A DNA stretch of 64,000 nucleotides from Dolichospermum planctonicum (GTDB lineage Bacteria; Cyanobacteriota; Cyanobacteriia; Cyanobacteriales; Nostocaceae). Below the pieces are notes generated by a model, which was not told where the DNA came from, did not search any database, and saw only the letters and a list, made by a program, of their open reading frames with translations. A program made the position numbers and the translations under genes. Shown here in pieces: positions 37,150-44,870 of the stretch (position 1 is the first letter of the stretch; every line of letters starts with the position of its first letter). The DNA is taken from positions 1-64,000 of the forward strand of contig NZ_BJCF01000012.1 in the NCBI RefSeq assembly GCF_005402965.1. Reading direction: 5' to 3'.

Positions 37150-37187
37150 AAAAAACGAACTATGGAAAATAAAAAATCCATAATTCG
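37150..37187 (-). terminator. Rho-independent terminator of rnpB
   Basis: On the minus strand CGAATTATGGA pairs with TCCATAGTTCG (one mismatch), followed by six T residues. It lies directly downstream of the RNase P RNA 3' end. This is the clearest intrinsic terminator in the window. Confidence 0.75.
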
Positions 37188-37194
37188 CTTAAAA

Positions 37195-37564
37195 AGAGAG
37201 AGTCGGTAGTAAGCCGGGTTCTGTTCTCTTGCGAGGGCAGTTATCTATCTGGGATGCTTGTTACCAAACACCTCTAGCGGCTCTTTTTCAGCGGAACCGG
37301 TAAAAGACCAACCGTAGTTCCTCCGGCCTTGCTCCCAACCGGGGTTTACCGAGCCAGCGCCTCTCGACGCTGCTGGTGCGCTCTTACCGCACCTTTGCAC
37401 CCTTACCAACCAATAAATTGACTGGCGGTATCTTTCTGTGGCACTATCCTCACGATCACTCGCACTGGACGTTATCCAGCAAGTTTGGTCTTTCGGGAGC
37501 CCGGACTTTCCTCAAACCAGTCTGAATGACTAATCTGCAACTGCCTACGCCTACTCTCCCCCTT
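37195..37564 (-). ncRNA. rnpB: RNase P RNA (class A)
   Basis: The minus strand encodes the catalytic RNA of RNase P, which removes 5' leaders from tRNA precursors. Recognisable conserved parts in 5'-3' order are: the P1/P2 5' strand near 37560 (AGAGTAGGCGTAGGCAG), GAGGAAAGTCCGGGCTCC (CR-I), ACAGAAAGATACCGCC, AAGGGTGCAAAGGTGCGGTA with the loop AAGAGCGCACC, CCGGAGGAAC with GCTTACTACCGACTC at the 3' end near 37200. Length of about 370 nt fits cyanobacterial class A RNA. Ends are approximate within a few bases. A terminator follows immediately. Confidence 0.95.
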
Positions 37565-37644
37565 TCTCTAGTTTACTTTTAATTACATGAAAATCGCAAG
37601 ACTCAGATCCCTGATTTTTTCAAGCAGTCGGGGGTATTCCTAGA

Positions 37645-38343
37645 TTACTTTTTATTCCAAGGTAAAGCGTAGGTCCAAGGGAGTTTTTTAATAGTAAAAG
37701 GACAATTAATAATTGACACTGGGGGAACATTTATTCCCGGTGCTATACCGACTCTCATTTCTGAAATTCGCAATACAAGTTGTAAGGAAAATTCTAAATT
37801 TTTTTTACCATCTAAAAAGTCTTTGTATAACTTTTTATTCCCTTTAACTCCCGCTACATTGATTAAAGGTGAAGCTGGTTTATAGACTCCTGATTCTTTA
37901 TCTCTTTGAAAAACATCTTCAGCGGTGACATTTTCAGAAATTGTCTTTTTAGGGGCGATAATTGTCGGCACTTGGGGTATAGCTAAATCCCGGGTTAAGT
38001 CAGGAGATTTGCGAATTACCCGCCGCGACTGCTTGCTATGTTCAACCACAAAAGAACTATTATCCCAGTCAACATATATAGCAATACTGTCTGATTTATT
38101 TTCAATACTCATGGATAATTCTTTTAAATCATCTTGCACTTTATCTAAACCATAAGTACCTGTTTTAAAAGAAATACCCACTGTCTCCTGAAGATTTTGT
38201 TCTTTTAATTGATTATCAACAGCACCTTTTTGGAAATCAACTTTAACTATATCGTCTATAGATTCAATCATGCGATTAAATGTCCAATAGACGGTAAGTA
38301 TATAAATCATCAAAATAATCAGATTTTGGTCGCCATTTTGCAT
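37645..38343 (-). CDS. Membrane-anchored hypothetical protein, cyanobacterial
   Basis: The 232-residue protein has one N-terminal hydrophobic segment (about 7-22: LIILMIYILTVYWTF) and a soluble remainder without cysteine clusters or enzyme motifs. Notable is the internal segment YVDWDNSSFVVEHSKQSRRVIRKSPDL and a C-terminal VSIINCPFTIKKLPWTYALPW. I do not recognise a family. It stands alone between rnpB and a 940-base gap. Confidence 0.6.
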   Translation of the reverse strand: MQNGDQNLIILMIYILTVYWTFNRMIESIDDIVKVDFQKGAVDNQLKEQNLQETVGISFKTGTYGLDKVQDDLKELSMSIENKSDSIAIYVDWDNSSFVVEHSKQSRRVIRKSPDLTRDLAIPQVPTIIAPKKTISENVTAEDVFQRDKESGVYKPASPLINVAGVKGNKKLYKDFLDGKKNLEFSLQLVLRISEMRVGIAPGINVPPVSIINCPFTIKKLPWTYALPWNKK

Positions 38344-38613
38344 TTTTATAACCCTGATCTTCTACCGATTGACAAATGGTAACATAATCTGAACTATGAT
38401 TTGTCTGATTTCTTTAATTTCTGTGATCAACTTGTGTGATGTGATTGGATATGATCTTCTTATGTGTGACTGTAAATCATGAAAAATCTACTTTTCTTCA
38501 CCCAGGCTTACCCTACCTTATGCCATTACTATCTTAAATCATGATCATCACCAAAAAAATCTGCCCAAATTCTAGTTTAGACAGTTTAAAGGCTAATCAA
38601 ACCACCTGATCAA

Positions 38614-38760
38614 TTAACTTGCGTGTTCCCAGTCACTGAGTAATTCAGACTGCTGATTTTTACTTTTGATTTTACGGACTGGTACTTGAGGAGTTCCAAT
38701 ATCAACTGGAGAAAAGGACTGCTTCTTTTGAGCAGACTTGCGTTCTTTTGTATTATTCAT
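38614..38760 (-). CDS. Small basic hypothetical protein (48 residues)
   Basis: An ATG-initiated frame of 48 codons encodes a hydrophilic Lys/Ser/Gln-rich peptide (starts MNNTKERKSAQKKQSFSPVD, ends LLSDWEHAS). It sits in an otherwise empty 940-base gap (38344-39284). No family is recognised. Codon use resembles neighbouring genes, and a purine-rich GTTGAAAG-like stretch lies upstream. It could be a small regulatory or structural peptide, or chance. Confidence 0.35.
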   Translation of the reverse strand: MNNTKERKSAQKKQSFSPVDIGTPQVPVRKIKSKNQQSELLSDWEHAS

Positions 38761-39206
38761 GACTATTTTCACTTTCTGAAAACTTTCAACTCTATTTAAG
38801 TTTTCAATGTTGATTTAGCCCATACCGGATAAAAGATTGAGTTGATTATGAGATTAAGCATTTATCAATCTATCAATCTGTCAGATTTTTAAAGATTTTT
38901 ATATTTAGTAGTTTCTACTACAAATTCTTGCTTCTCACCTCCAATTATCAGGGCTTAATTAGCAAAATACAGTATTAGTTGATTTCCTAGATAAATGTTA
39001 ATCATTTAGCCATCATTCCCCAGACTGATTTAATATCTTACTAATTTTAAATTCTAATTTTTGTAGTTTTTTTCGATGAAGATACAACAGGAATAAATAC
39101 CCATTATGAGCAGATATAATTCTCAAATTATCAACATTAAAATTCAATTATGGATAAATGAGTTTTATCTGTATAGCTACAGCCAGGGTAATATAGCAGT
39201 TGTGGT

Positions 39207-39223
39207 GCGGGCATCTTGCCCGC
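39207..39223. repeat. Short GC-rich hairpin (GCGGGC...GCCCGC)
   Basis: GCGGGC (39207-39212) pairs with GCCCGC (39218-39223) over a five-base loop. The GTGCGGGCATCTTGCCCGC element is a common dispersed repeat in filamentous cyanobacteria. It lies 62 bases past the stop of the gene at 39285. Apart from this and the small frame at 38614, I see nothing in 38344-39284. Confidence 0.7.
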
Positions 39224-39284
39224 CCAAATTGTACCTCACCCTGATGATAATCCGCTGTAAGTTATTTGCTATTTAACAAAAACT

Positions 39285-40172
39285 TTACTGTAGAATCTGA
39301 TGCTGACAATATTTTTGGGTTGGTGTGACAGAAACAACTTCCACCTCTACAGGTTTTTCTGGAGTCGGGTTAATGATAAATTCACTTGGTCCTTGATGGG
39401 GTTGTTGAGGATTTCCCCAGTCATAGGTATAACCTAAACCAGACCAGGGATAATATTCTTTTTTAGCATTGCTATAGGAATTGGTGTATATTGTCTTGAC
39501 CACAGGACTATTATCAGGAACAGGTAAAGGTAAAAGATCGCAACTAGAATCGTTAATTTCTCCATCAATACATGGTCTCATTAGATCTTCTCCTTTTACC
39601 CACATTTCCACAAAATGGGTTTTGGTAGAATACTTATTCAAAATTAACCCCAAATACTGTTGTAATCTCAATGAAAGTTCAATATGATCAGGAATATTGC
39701 TATCAGTTGCTTGATATTTTTGACAAAATTCTTTAACCTGTGGTACTGCTGTAAACCAAGTTTGATAAGGTAGCAGTTTTTTTGCACCTATTGGCCAGTC
39801 TGTAGTGGGATTACTTGTATATTTCCAAGTTGACATCAAATATTGTATTTTGCCATTATTTTCTCTTGATTTGATTTGTGGATTATTTGCAGACAAAGCC
39901 CAAAGATTATTCACTACTTCATTTGCTAATGGTTCTTTGGCATCTTCAATACTATCTGCTAATGTTTTTGTGAGCAAATTATAAGTTTCTGGTTGATATT
40001 GCAACAGATAGTCATAGACATTTTGAGTTACTTCTAATTGGGCTAATTGAGTTTTTGATGCGGGTGTATTATAGCTATTCATTCCTTCAGCTAATACCCT
40101 ATTTTGCCATCCAAAAACTAAAAATGCACAACAAAGTAAGCCTACAAATAATTTGTGCTGCCAATTTTTCAT
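39285..40172 (-). CDS. Secreted hypothetical protein with C-terminal Cys residues
   Basis: The 295-residue protein has a cleavable signal (MKNWQHKLFVGLLCCAFLVF... ending NRVLAEG at about 31). The mature part is helical (QLEVTQNVYDYLLQYQPETYNLLTKTL) then aromatic and proline-rich (YYPWSGLGYTYDWGNPQQPHQGPSEF). Mature cysteines near 153, 203, 212 and 289 could form disulfides. I do not recognise a family. It stands alone, so nothing in context suggests a role beyond periplasmic or extracellular localisation. Confidence 0.6.
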   Translation of the reverse strand: MKNWQHKLFVGLLCCAFLVFGWQNRVLAEGMNSYNTPASKTQLAQLEVTQNVYDYLLQYQPETYNLLTKTLADSIEDAKEPLANEVVNNLWALSANNPQIKSRENNGKIQYLMSTWKYTSNPTTDWPIGAKKLLPYQTWFTAVPQVKEFCQKYQATDSNIPDHIELSLRLQQYLGLILNKYSTKTHFVEMWVKGEDLMRPCIDGEINDSSCDLLPLPVPDNSPVVKTIYTNSYSNAKKEYYPWSGLGYTYDWGNPQQPHQGPSEFIINPTPEKPVEVEVVSVTPTQKYCQHQILQ

Positions 40173-40408
40173 GATTAATCATTCCCTACTTGAAATTTTT
40201 TATAGGCATCTTAAATGATTTCTGCACAATATTCGGTAGTGTTGATAGAGTATTGCCCAGCCTACGTATATTTGCAAAATCAAATCTGAATCCTATGTCA
40301 AACCTGATTCTACATGAAAATACTATTTTACTTCTGGTAAGAATTATTAATAAATAATTAAAAAATACCGATGGCTTTACCCCTTGTCTGAATCCTTACG
40401 ACTAACCG

Positions 40409-40438
40409 ATAAATAACCAATAAATAACCAATAAATAA
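40409..40438. repeat. 11-bp tandem repeat upstream of the DUF4149-like gene
   Basis: Two perfect ATAAATAACCA units plus a partial third lie in the 432-base gap 40173-40604. I see no other structure in that gap. Confidence 0.75.
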
Positions 40439-40604
40439 ATATTGCTATTCTCAATTATTTCTTAATAAAACTTTAAATTTGTTAACAAATCTGTCTGCAA
40501 CTCCTTTAATAACTAGAATTTTTTGTTTGTAACAGTTAATTTATATTTGTTGTCAAATTCTTCTCTTGGTTAGATACTAGGAATACAACAAAGCAATTAT
40601 TTTT

Positions 40605-41090
40605 ATGAACGCTATTTCTAATCTGGAATTTAAACGCTCAACTTGGCAAATAGCCATTCTCTTGACCTTGGGCTTTTGGCTGAGTGCTAGTCTGGTTTTA
40701 GATTGGGTAATTATGCCTAGTCTTTACTTTGCCGGCATGATGAACGAAGCTAGTTTTTCTATAGCAGGTTATGTAGTTTTTTGGAATTTTAATCGCTTAG
40801 AATTATTAGCCGCTACTGTGGTTTTAACTTCTGTATTGGCTATTAGCAAAACTCAATCTCATTGGCGCTTGGGTAGTATTGCATTATCTGGAATATTGTT
40901 AACAGTAGCATTACTAGATACTTATTTCTTAACTCCCCAAATGTGCGCTCTAGGAGCTAATTTCAGCTTACTCCCTAGTGATCCAGTCCCAGCAATTATG
41001 AACTTATTACACAGCGGTTACTTCCTGCTAGAGGCCTTTAAGGTCATAGCAGGAGGTATACTTTTAAATTGGTGTTGGCGGGAAATTTAA
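40605..41090 (+). CDS. Four-helix membrane protein, DUF4149-like
   Basis: The 161-residue protein is almost entirely membrane-embedded with four predicted helices (about 16-40, 55-80, 88-108, 135-155). The first contains LTLGFWLSASLVLDWVIMPSLYFAGMM, typical of DUF4149-like membrane proteins. Function is unknown. Its stop codon overlaps by 4 bases the stop of the convergent GDT1-like gene at 41087, so the two transcripts must be antisense at their 3' ends. Confidence 0.6.
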   Translation: MNAISNLEFKRSTWQIAILLTLGFWLSASLVLDWVIMPSLYFAGMMNEASFSIAGYVVFWNFNRLELLAATVVLTSVLAISKTQSHWRLGSIALSGILLTVALLDTYFLTPQMCALGANFSLLPSDPVPAIMNLLHSGYFLLEAFKVIAGGILLNWCWREI

Positions 41091-41386
41091 GCCTCATCAG
41101 TGTTAGGTAAGAGTAGACGGATAGCGAGAAGCGCAAATCCAATGGCAGCGATCGCTTTTAAAATGCGTGTAGGTAAAAATTCAGACACCGCACCACCAGC
41201 CAATGCTCCCAAGAGGCTAGTTAAGACTAAAGCACCCGCTGTACCAAAAAATATAGCCTTTCGAGATTGTCCTTGTCCAGAAAGAGCGATCGCTGCTAAC
41301 TGACTCTTATCACCTAATTCTGATAAAAACACTGTCACAAAGCTCAGTCCTAAAAGATTCCAGTCCATATTTTCCTCGGTTGACAA
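41087..41386 (-). CDS. Half-size GDT1/TMEM165-family cation exchanger (hemi-manganese exchanger)
   Basis: The 99-residue protein contains one copy of the UPF0016/GDT1 motif (LSELGDKSQLAAIAL, about 16-30) and three predicted helices. Full-length GDT1 proteins carry two such repeats; here each repeat is a separate gene, the other being at 41408. The full-length cyanobacterial relative Mnx exports manganese from cytosol to thylakoid lumen. The two half proteins presumably form a heterodimer. They are separated by only 21 bases on the same strand, consistent with cotranslation. Function is by family analogy. Confidence 0.85.
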   Translation of the reverse strand: MSTEENMDWNLLGLSFVTVFLSELGDKSQLAAIALSGQGQSRKAIFFGTAGALVLTSLLGALAGGAVSEFLPTRILKAIAAIGFALLAIRLLLPNTDEA

Positions 41387-41407
41387 TATTTGACAATATT
41401 ACAAAAA

Positions 41408-41785
41408 TTAACCTTGAATGACATCCCAGACCAACATCAGGGAAATTAGTAGCAACATGACACCGGCTAGTTTTTCAACAGTTTTAGGGCTGAGTTTCGT
41501 AGAAATCCAACCACCTAATAATACTCCTAATAAACTAGTAGTAATTAATGCTACGCCAGAACCAAGAAAAACTACCCAAGGAGCATGAGATTCTGCACTC
41601 ATTAACAGGGTGGAAAGTTGAGTTTTATCACCAATTTCCGCGAGAAAAATCGTGATAAAGGTTGTCCCAAAGACCATAAATACAGATGTTTTGCTTTTGG
41701 GATCATCCTTAACTATAGTCTGATGTGACTGGTTTTCGGTTGCAGATAATTTAGGAATGCTGAATGGTGCAGTATCAATTTTCAC
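41408..41785 (-). CDS. Half-size GDT1/TMEM165-family cation exchanger, second half
   Basis: The 125-residue protein has the second-type GDT1 motif (LAEIGDKTQLSTLLM, about 45-59) and three membrane helices after a soluble N-terminus of about 30 residues. It is the upstream gene of the pair; the first codon is GTG at 41783-41785. The E-x-G-D-K-[TS]-Q signature is intact in both halves, giving the paired acidic residues needed for Mn2+/Ca2+ transport. A short remnant of a ykgJ-like gene lies 82 bases further upstream. Confidence 0.85.
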   Translation of the reverse strand: MKIDTAPFSIPKLSATENQSHQTIVKDDPKSKTSVFMVFGTTFITIFLAEIGDKTQLSTLLMSAESHAPWVVFLGSGVALITTSLLGVLLGGWISTKLSPKTVEKLAGVMLLLISLMLVWDVIQG

Positions 41786-41866
41786 GGTCGTTAGTTTTGT
41801 CTTTCAGTTATTTTCATATTCCTTTCATTTTCTCATATTGTTGTCATAAATTGCAACCTGATTGAA

Positions 41867-41914
41867 TTAAAAACCCACAGCTTGATGAAAGCGGATAATT
41901 TCCCAACTGCGATC
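41867..41914 (-). pseudogene. Duplicated 3'-end fragment of a ykgJ-family gene
   Basis: On the minus strand this stretch reads DRSWEIIRFHQAVGF then stop. It matches the last 15 residues (DRSLEQIRFDQAVGF) of the YkgJ-family gene at 44140 at 12 of 15 positions, with 17 or more identical bases around the AAAACCCACAGCTTGAT core. The similarity continues through a GCGATCGC site. No more of the gene is present. The fragment and the complete gene bracket the ATPase-TOPRIM cassette, so it probably marks the insertion or duplication event. Otherwise, the 41786-42152 gap holds nothing I recognise. Confidence 0.65.
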
Positions 41915-42152
41915 GCTTATTGCTGTACTTTTATTTATCAAGATGCAATAGTAAGCAAATAGTAGCATTAATTTTTTGCATGAAGAATACTAATGAGAAT
42001 ATGCGTTAATGATATTAAAAAGTAATCTAAAATAAAATCTCTTATCACAACTTTGGGCGCTAAAATACCGGATATAGAGCGAATTGAAGATATTCATGTC
42101 AGAAATTCTTTTAGATTCTCTATATAATTATTTGTTAAAAAAAGTAAGAAAT

Positions 42153-43322
42153 ATGAAAATACAGAGTTTTAAATTCAGTAATAATAAAGAAAATTGGCAC
42201 ATTCAGGAGGTTAAATTTGAGAGTCTAAATTTACTTGTCGGTGGTTCTGGAGTTGGAAAGACAAGAATTTTAAAAGCACTTAATTTAATTTGTGATACTG
42301 CAAAAGGTGTAAATCGTAATTTAGATGATTTGGAATGGAGTATCAATTTCTCTCATTTAGGACAAAATTATAGGTGGGAGTTAAAAAGTTCCTCAAGCAA
42401 GAAAGAAGAAATATTTCTAAATGTCAATGAGTCGGAACAGACTGAAATTATTTATGAAAAATTAGTTCGATATGATGATGATTCTGAACTGGAGATACTT
42501 ATCCGTACTATTTCAGATTCAAAATTCAATAACGAAAAATTACCTAAATTAAAAAGAACTGAAAGTGCAATTACTCTTCTTTCAGAAGAAAATTTAATTA
42601 TTCCAGTCCTTCAAGCATTTAGACGATTAATATTCAACTTTGAAACTGCTGAGACTCAGAGATTTATGCTTAAGGCTGATTATGATGATCTGACTCAAAT
42701 TATTAATAAACTAGAAGAATTTTCTGATAAAATAAATATTTCCAGGTTTAAAGAAATTTTTACTGGTAGTTTGAGTTTGCCAGTCATAAAGTCTTTTTGT
42801 TTGCAGAAATTTTTGCCAGATGATTTCAATGAAATTAAAGAGTATTATATTGATGTTTTTTCAGAAGTTAACGATGTGAGAGTTAGTAGCGAGAGAACCT
42901 CAGATGGTGATTTTAGGCTATTCTTGGAAATTCAGGAGAACGGTGTAGAAGACTGGATTCCTCAACAGCGAATTTCATCCGGTATGTTTCGTACTTTAAT
43001 TTTTTTAATTGAAGTAATTACTGCTCCTGAAGAGTCAGTAATTTTAATTGATGAATTTGAGAACAGTTTAGGAATTAACTGTATGGCTGAATTAACAGAT
43101 TTTATCCTTGATAAATCCTCAGACATACAGTTTATACTTACTAGCCATCATCCATATATTATCAATAATATTCCTTGGGATAATTGGCAAATAGTTAATA
43201 AATCTGGAAACAAAGTCAGAGTCAGAAAAGCTCCAGATATTCCAGAACTGAACACAGCATCTAGCTTAGATAAGTTTACTCAATTAATTAATTTACTTGA
43301 CTGGGAGGAATTTTCCGAGTGA
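42153..43322 (+). CDS. AAA ATPase (AAA15/OLD-like) of a two-gene putative defence cassette
   Basis: The 389-residue protein (from ATG 42153) starts MKIQSFKFSNN and has Walker A GGSGVGKT (30-37) and Walker B ILIDEFENS with D300-E301. A conserved TSHHPYII histidine-switch segment lies near 330. The layout, a split ATPase with a middle helical insert, resembles AAA15/AAA_21 or OLD-family ATPases of PARIS, AbiL and similar systems. The frame is open further upstream (ATG at 42096, TTG at 42084), adding up to 23 residues. It overlaps the next gene by four bases (GTGA), a sign of translational coupling and of one complex. Phage sensing is the likely role; this is inference. Confidence 0.72.
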   Translation: MKIQSFKFSNNKENWHIQEVKFESLNLLVGGSGVGKTRILKALNLICDTAKGVNRNLDDLEWSINFSHLGQNYRWELKSSSSKKEEIFLNVNESEQTEIIYEKLVRYDDDSELEILIRTISDSKFNNEKLPKLKRTESAITLLSEENLIIPVLQAFRRLIFNFETAETQRFMLKADYDDLTQIINKLEEFSDKINISRFKEIFTGSLSLPVIKSFCLQKFLPDDFNEIKEYYIDVFSEVNDVRVSSERTSDGDFRLFLEIQENGVEDWIPQQRISSGMFRTLIFLIEVITAPEESVILIDEFENSLGINCMAELTDFILDKSSDIQFILTSHHPYIINNIPWDNWQIVNKSGNKVRVRKAPDIPELNTASSLDKFTQLINLLDWEEFSE

Positions 43323-44050
43323 ATCTTTTATTTTTAGTAGAGGGGGGAAAGACTGAACCAAAAGTATATAAAGCATGGTTACAACATTTATTTCCTAGCT
43401 TAACTTTTGTTGTCCGACCTGAAGATATGACAATAAATACTTGTCGAATTATTGCAGGGGACGGCTATCCAAATATGGTGAGTAAGCCTAAGCAATATCC
43501 AGGAGTTTCTCGACTGGAAGCCTGTTTAATTGATATAGTAAAATTCGGCAATGTCAATCATTTTTTTATATGTATTGACTCTGAAGAAAATTCTTATACA
43601 GATCGTTTTCATGAAGTGAAATCTAAACTTGATGATCTCAAGTCAGGCTGCAATATAGATAGCTCAAAAACAGAGATTCATATAATAATTCAGCATTGCT
43701 GTTTTGAAACATGGGCATTAGGTAATGCAGAAATTCCTAACGAATATAGTTCAATTGTAAGTTCTACAGTTTTATCTGATTTTCAGGCATATTACGATAT
43801 TTTGGTCAATGATCCTGAAGAAATGTCTTCATGTCCACCTGGATATATTTTTGGGACAAAAGCGAAATTTCATGAACGTTATCTCCAAGAATATCTCAGA
43901 CGATTTGGTTTGTCTTATAGTAAGAAAAATCCAAAGGTTGTAGCGGATAAAAAGTATCTAGATGCGTTAAAAAAGCGATGTGAATCAATGAATCATTTAT
44001 CTAGCTTGAAATTATTGTTAGATATATGGGACAGCATAGAAACTTTGTAA
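43319..44050 (+). CDS. TOPRIM-like (RloB/DUF4276-type) effector protein
   Basis: The 243-residue protein begins MNLLFLVEGGKTEPKVYKAW, the VEG.TE strand-helix with E8 typical of TOPRIM/RloB-like proteins. A second acidic motif follows at about 83-89 (FICIDSE: D87-x-E89), the DxD/E pair that would bind metal. A later FETWALGN segment (about 130) is seen in RloB/DUF4276 members. GTG at 43319 is the start and lies inside the upstream stop codon. Paired ATPase/TOPRIM genes act as abortive-infection systems, with the TOPRIM protein as RNA or tRNA nuclease. Assigning this pair to a named system would need a search. Confidence 0.65.
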   Translation: MNLLFLVEGGKTEPKVYKAWLQHLFPSLTFVVRPEDMTINTCRIIAGDGYPNMVSKPKQYPGVSRLEACLIDIVKFGNVNHFFICIDSEENSYTDRFHEVKSKLDDLKSGCNIDSSKTEIHIIIQHCCFETWALGNAEIPNEYSSIVSSTVLSDFQAYYDILVNDPEEMSSCPPGYIFGTKAKFHERYLQEYLRRFGLSYSKKNPKVVADKKYLDALKKRCESMNHLSSLKLLLDIWDSIETL

Positions 44051-44139
44051 TCAGTAACAAAATTTAGATATATGAAAGTGAATCTCCCATTGATTACTAC
44101 GCTCAAAAACACAATGAGAGAATACCTGTATGAATTAAA

Positions 44140-44490
44140 TCAAAAACCCACAGCTTGATCAAAACGGATTTGTTCTAAACTGCGATCGCCATAAACTCCT
44201 TCAATCTGCTGACGACAGCAGTCAATCGCAAAATCGTTTACATCCTCTGCTTCAATACCATACATTTCTGCAAAGGTTTCTGCTTCTACACGACAAAACC
44301 GAGGACGGTGAGGATAAATTTTACATTCCCTTGTACCATGATCATAATTTACACACCATCCCCCTTCACCTATCATACTGAGGTAAAGTTCTAAATCCGG
44401 TGGTGAAAGATACTCTTCTAAGTCTGGACGATCCGCTGGTGTTAAGTTACAGCAAGCCCCACACTGAGATATACATTGCCAAGTAGCCAT
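44140..44490 (-). CDS. YkgJ-family cysteine cluster protein
   Basis: The 116-residue protein carries the YkgJ pattern: CISQCGACCNL (6-16), GGWCVNYDHGTRECKIYPHRPRFCR (about 43-67) and a late CC pair (about 91-92). The conserved cysteines probably bind zinc or an iron-sulfur cluster. Function is unknown. Its last 15 codons are duplicated as a fragment at 41867, beside the GDT1-like pair. This suggests the gene once lay next to that pair before the ATPase-TOPRIM cassette came between them. Confidence 0.85.
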   Translation of the reverse strand: MATWQCISQCGACCNLTPADRPDLEEYLSPPDLELYLSMIGEGGWCVNYDHGTRECKIYPHRPRFCRVEAETFAEMYGIEAEDVNDFAIDCCRQQIEGVYGDRSLEQIRFDQAVGF

Positions 44491-44644
44491 ATTTTTAACC
44501 TTCTGCTATTGCTGCTATTTTACTTTTTTATGACTTTTTCTATAATTTTGTGAACTAAATTAAATTTTAGATCCCCTAAAAAGATATGATAAATTACGGG
44601 TTTGGCTATGAAATTATTAAATCTTTTTAAACCATTAAATCATT

Positions 44645-44650
44645 GGGAGG
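44645..44650 (+). promoter_or_regulatory. Ribosome binding site deciding the psb30 start
   Basis: GGGAGG at 44645-44650 lies five bases before the ATG at 44656. An in-frame ATG at 44608 would add 16 residues, but the strong ribosome site and family length favour 44656. A TATAAT box at 44541-44546 is a candidate -10 element. Confidence 0.6.
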
Positions 44651-44655
44651 AAAAA

Positions 44656-44775
44656 ATGGACATTTTAGCTAACATCAATTGGGAAGTTGTCTTACAGTTG
44701 ACTTGCGTGGGATTAATTGTGATTTCAGGTCCCATAGTCATCTTTATCCTAGCATTTCGCAACGGCAACCTGTAA
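44656..44775 (+). CDS. psb30: Photosystem II small subunit Psb30 (Ycf12)
   Basis: The 39-residue peptide (MDILANINWEVVLQL, then a hydrophobic helix, ending LAFRNGNL) matches Psb30/Ycf12: a short N-terminal part, one transmembrane helix with GPIVIFILAFR, and the conserved -RxGNL end. Psb30 is a peripheral single-helix subunit near cytochrome b559 in photosystem II and helps stabilise it under high light. It is monocistronic, with its own ribosome site and a downstream stem. Confidence 0.9.
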   Translation: MDILANINWEVVLQLTCVGLIVISGPIVIFILAFRNGNL

Positions 44776-44782
44776 ATTAGTT

Positions 44783-44850
44783 AATGGGTAATAAGTAAGA
44801 GTTTATCTAATCACCATTACCCATTGATAACAATCGGGGTTAAATCCCCG
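44783..44850. terminator. Two stems between psb30 and recJ
   Basis: AATGGGTAAT (44783-44792) pairs perfectly with ATTACCCATT (44816-44825). A second stem CGGGG (44835-44839)/CCCCG (44846-44850) follows. They lie between converging psb30 and recJ and probably terminate both. Confidence 0.55.
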
Positions 44851-44870
44851 CTTCAAACAGTTTTTAATCT

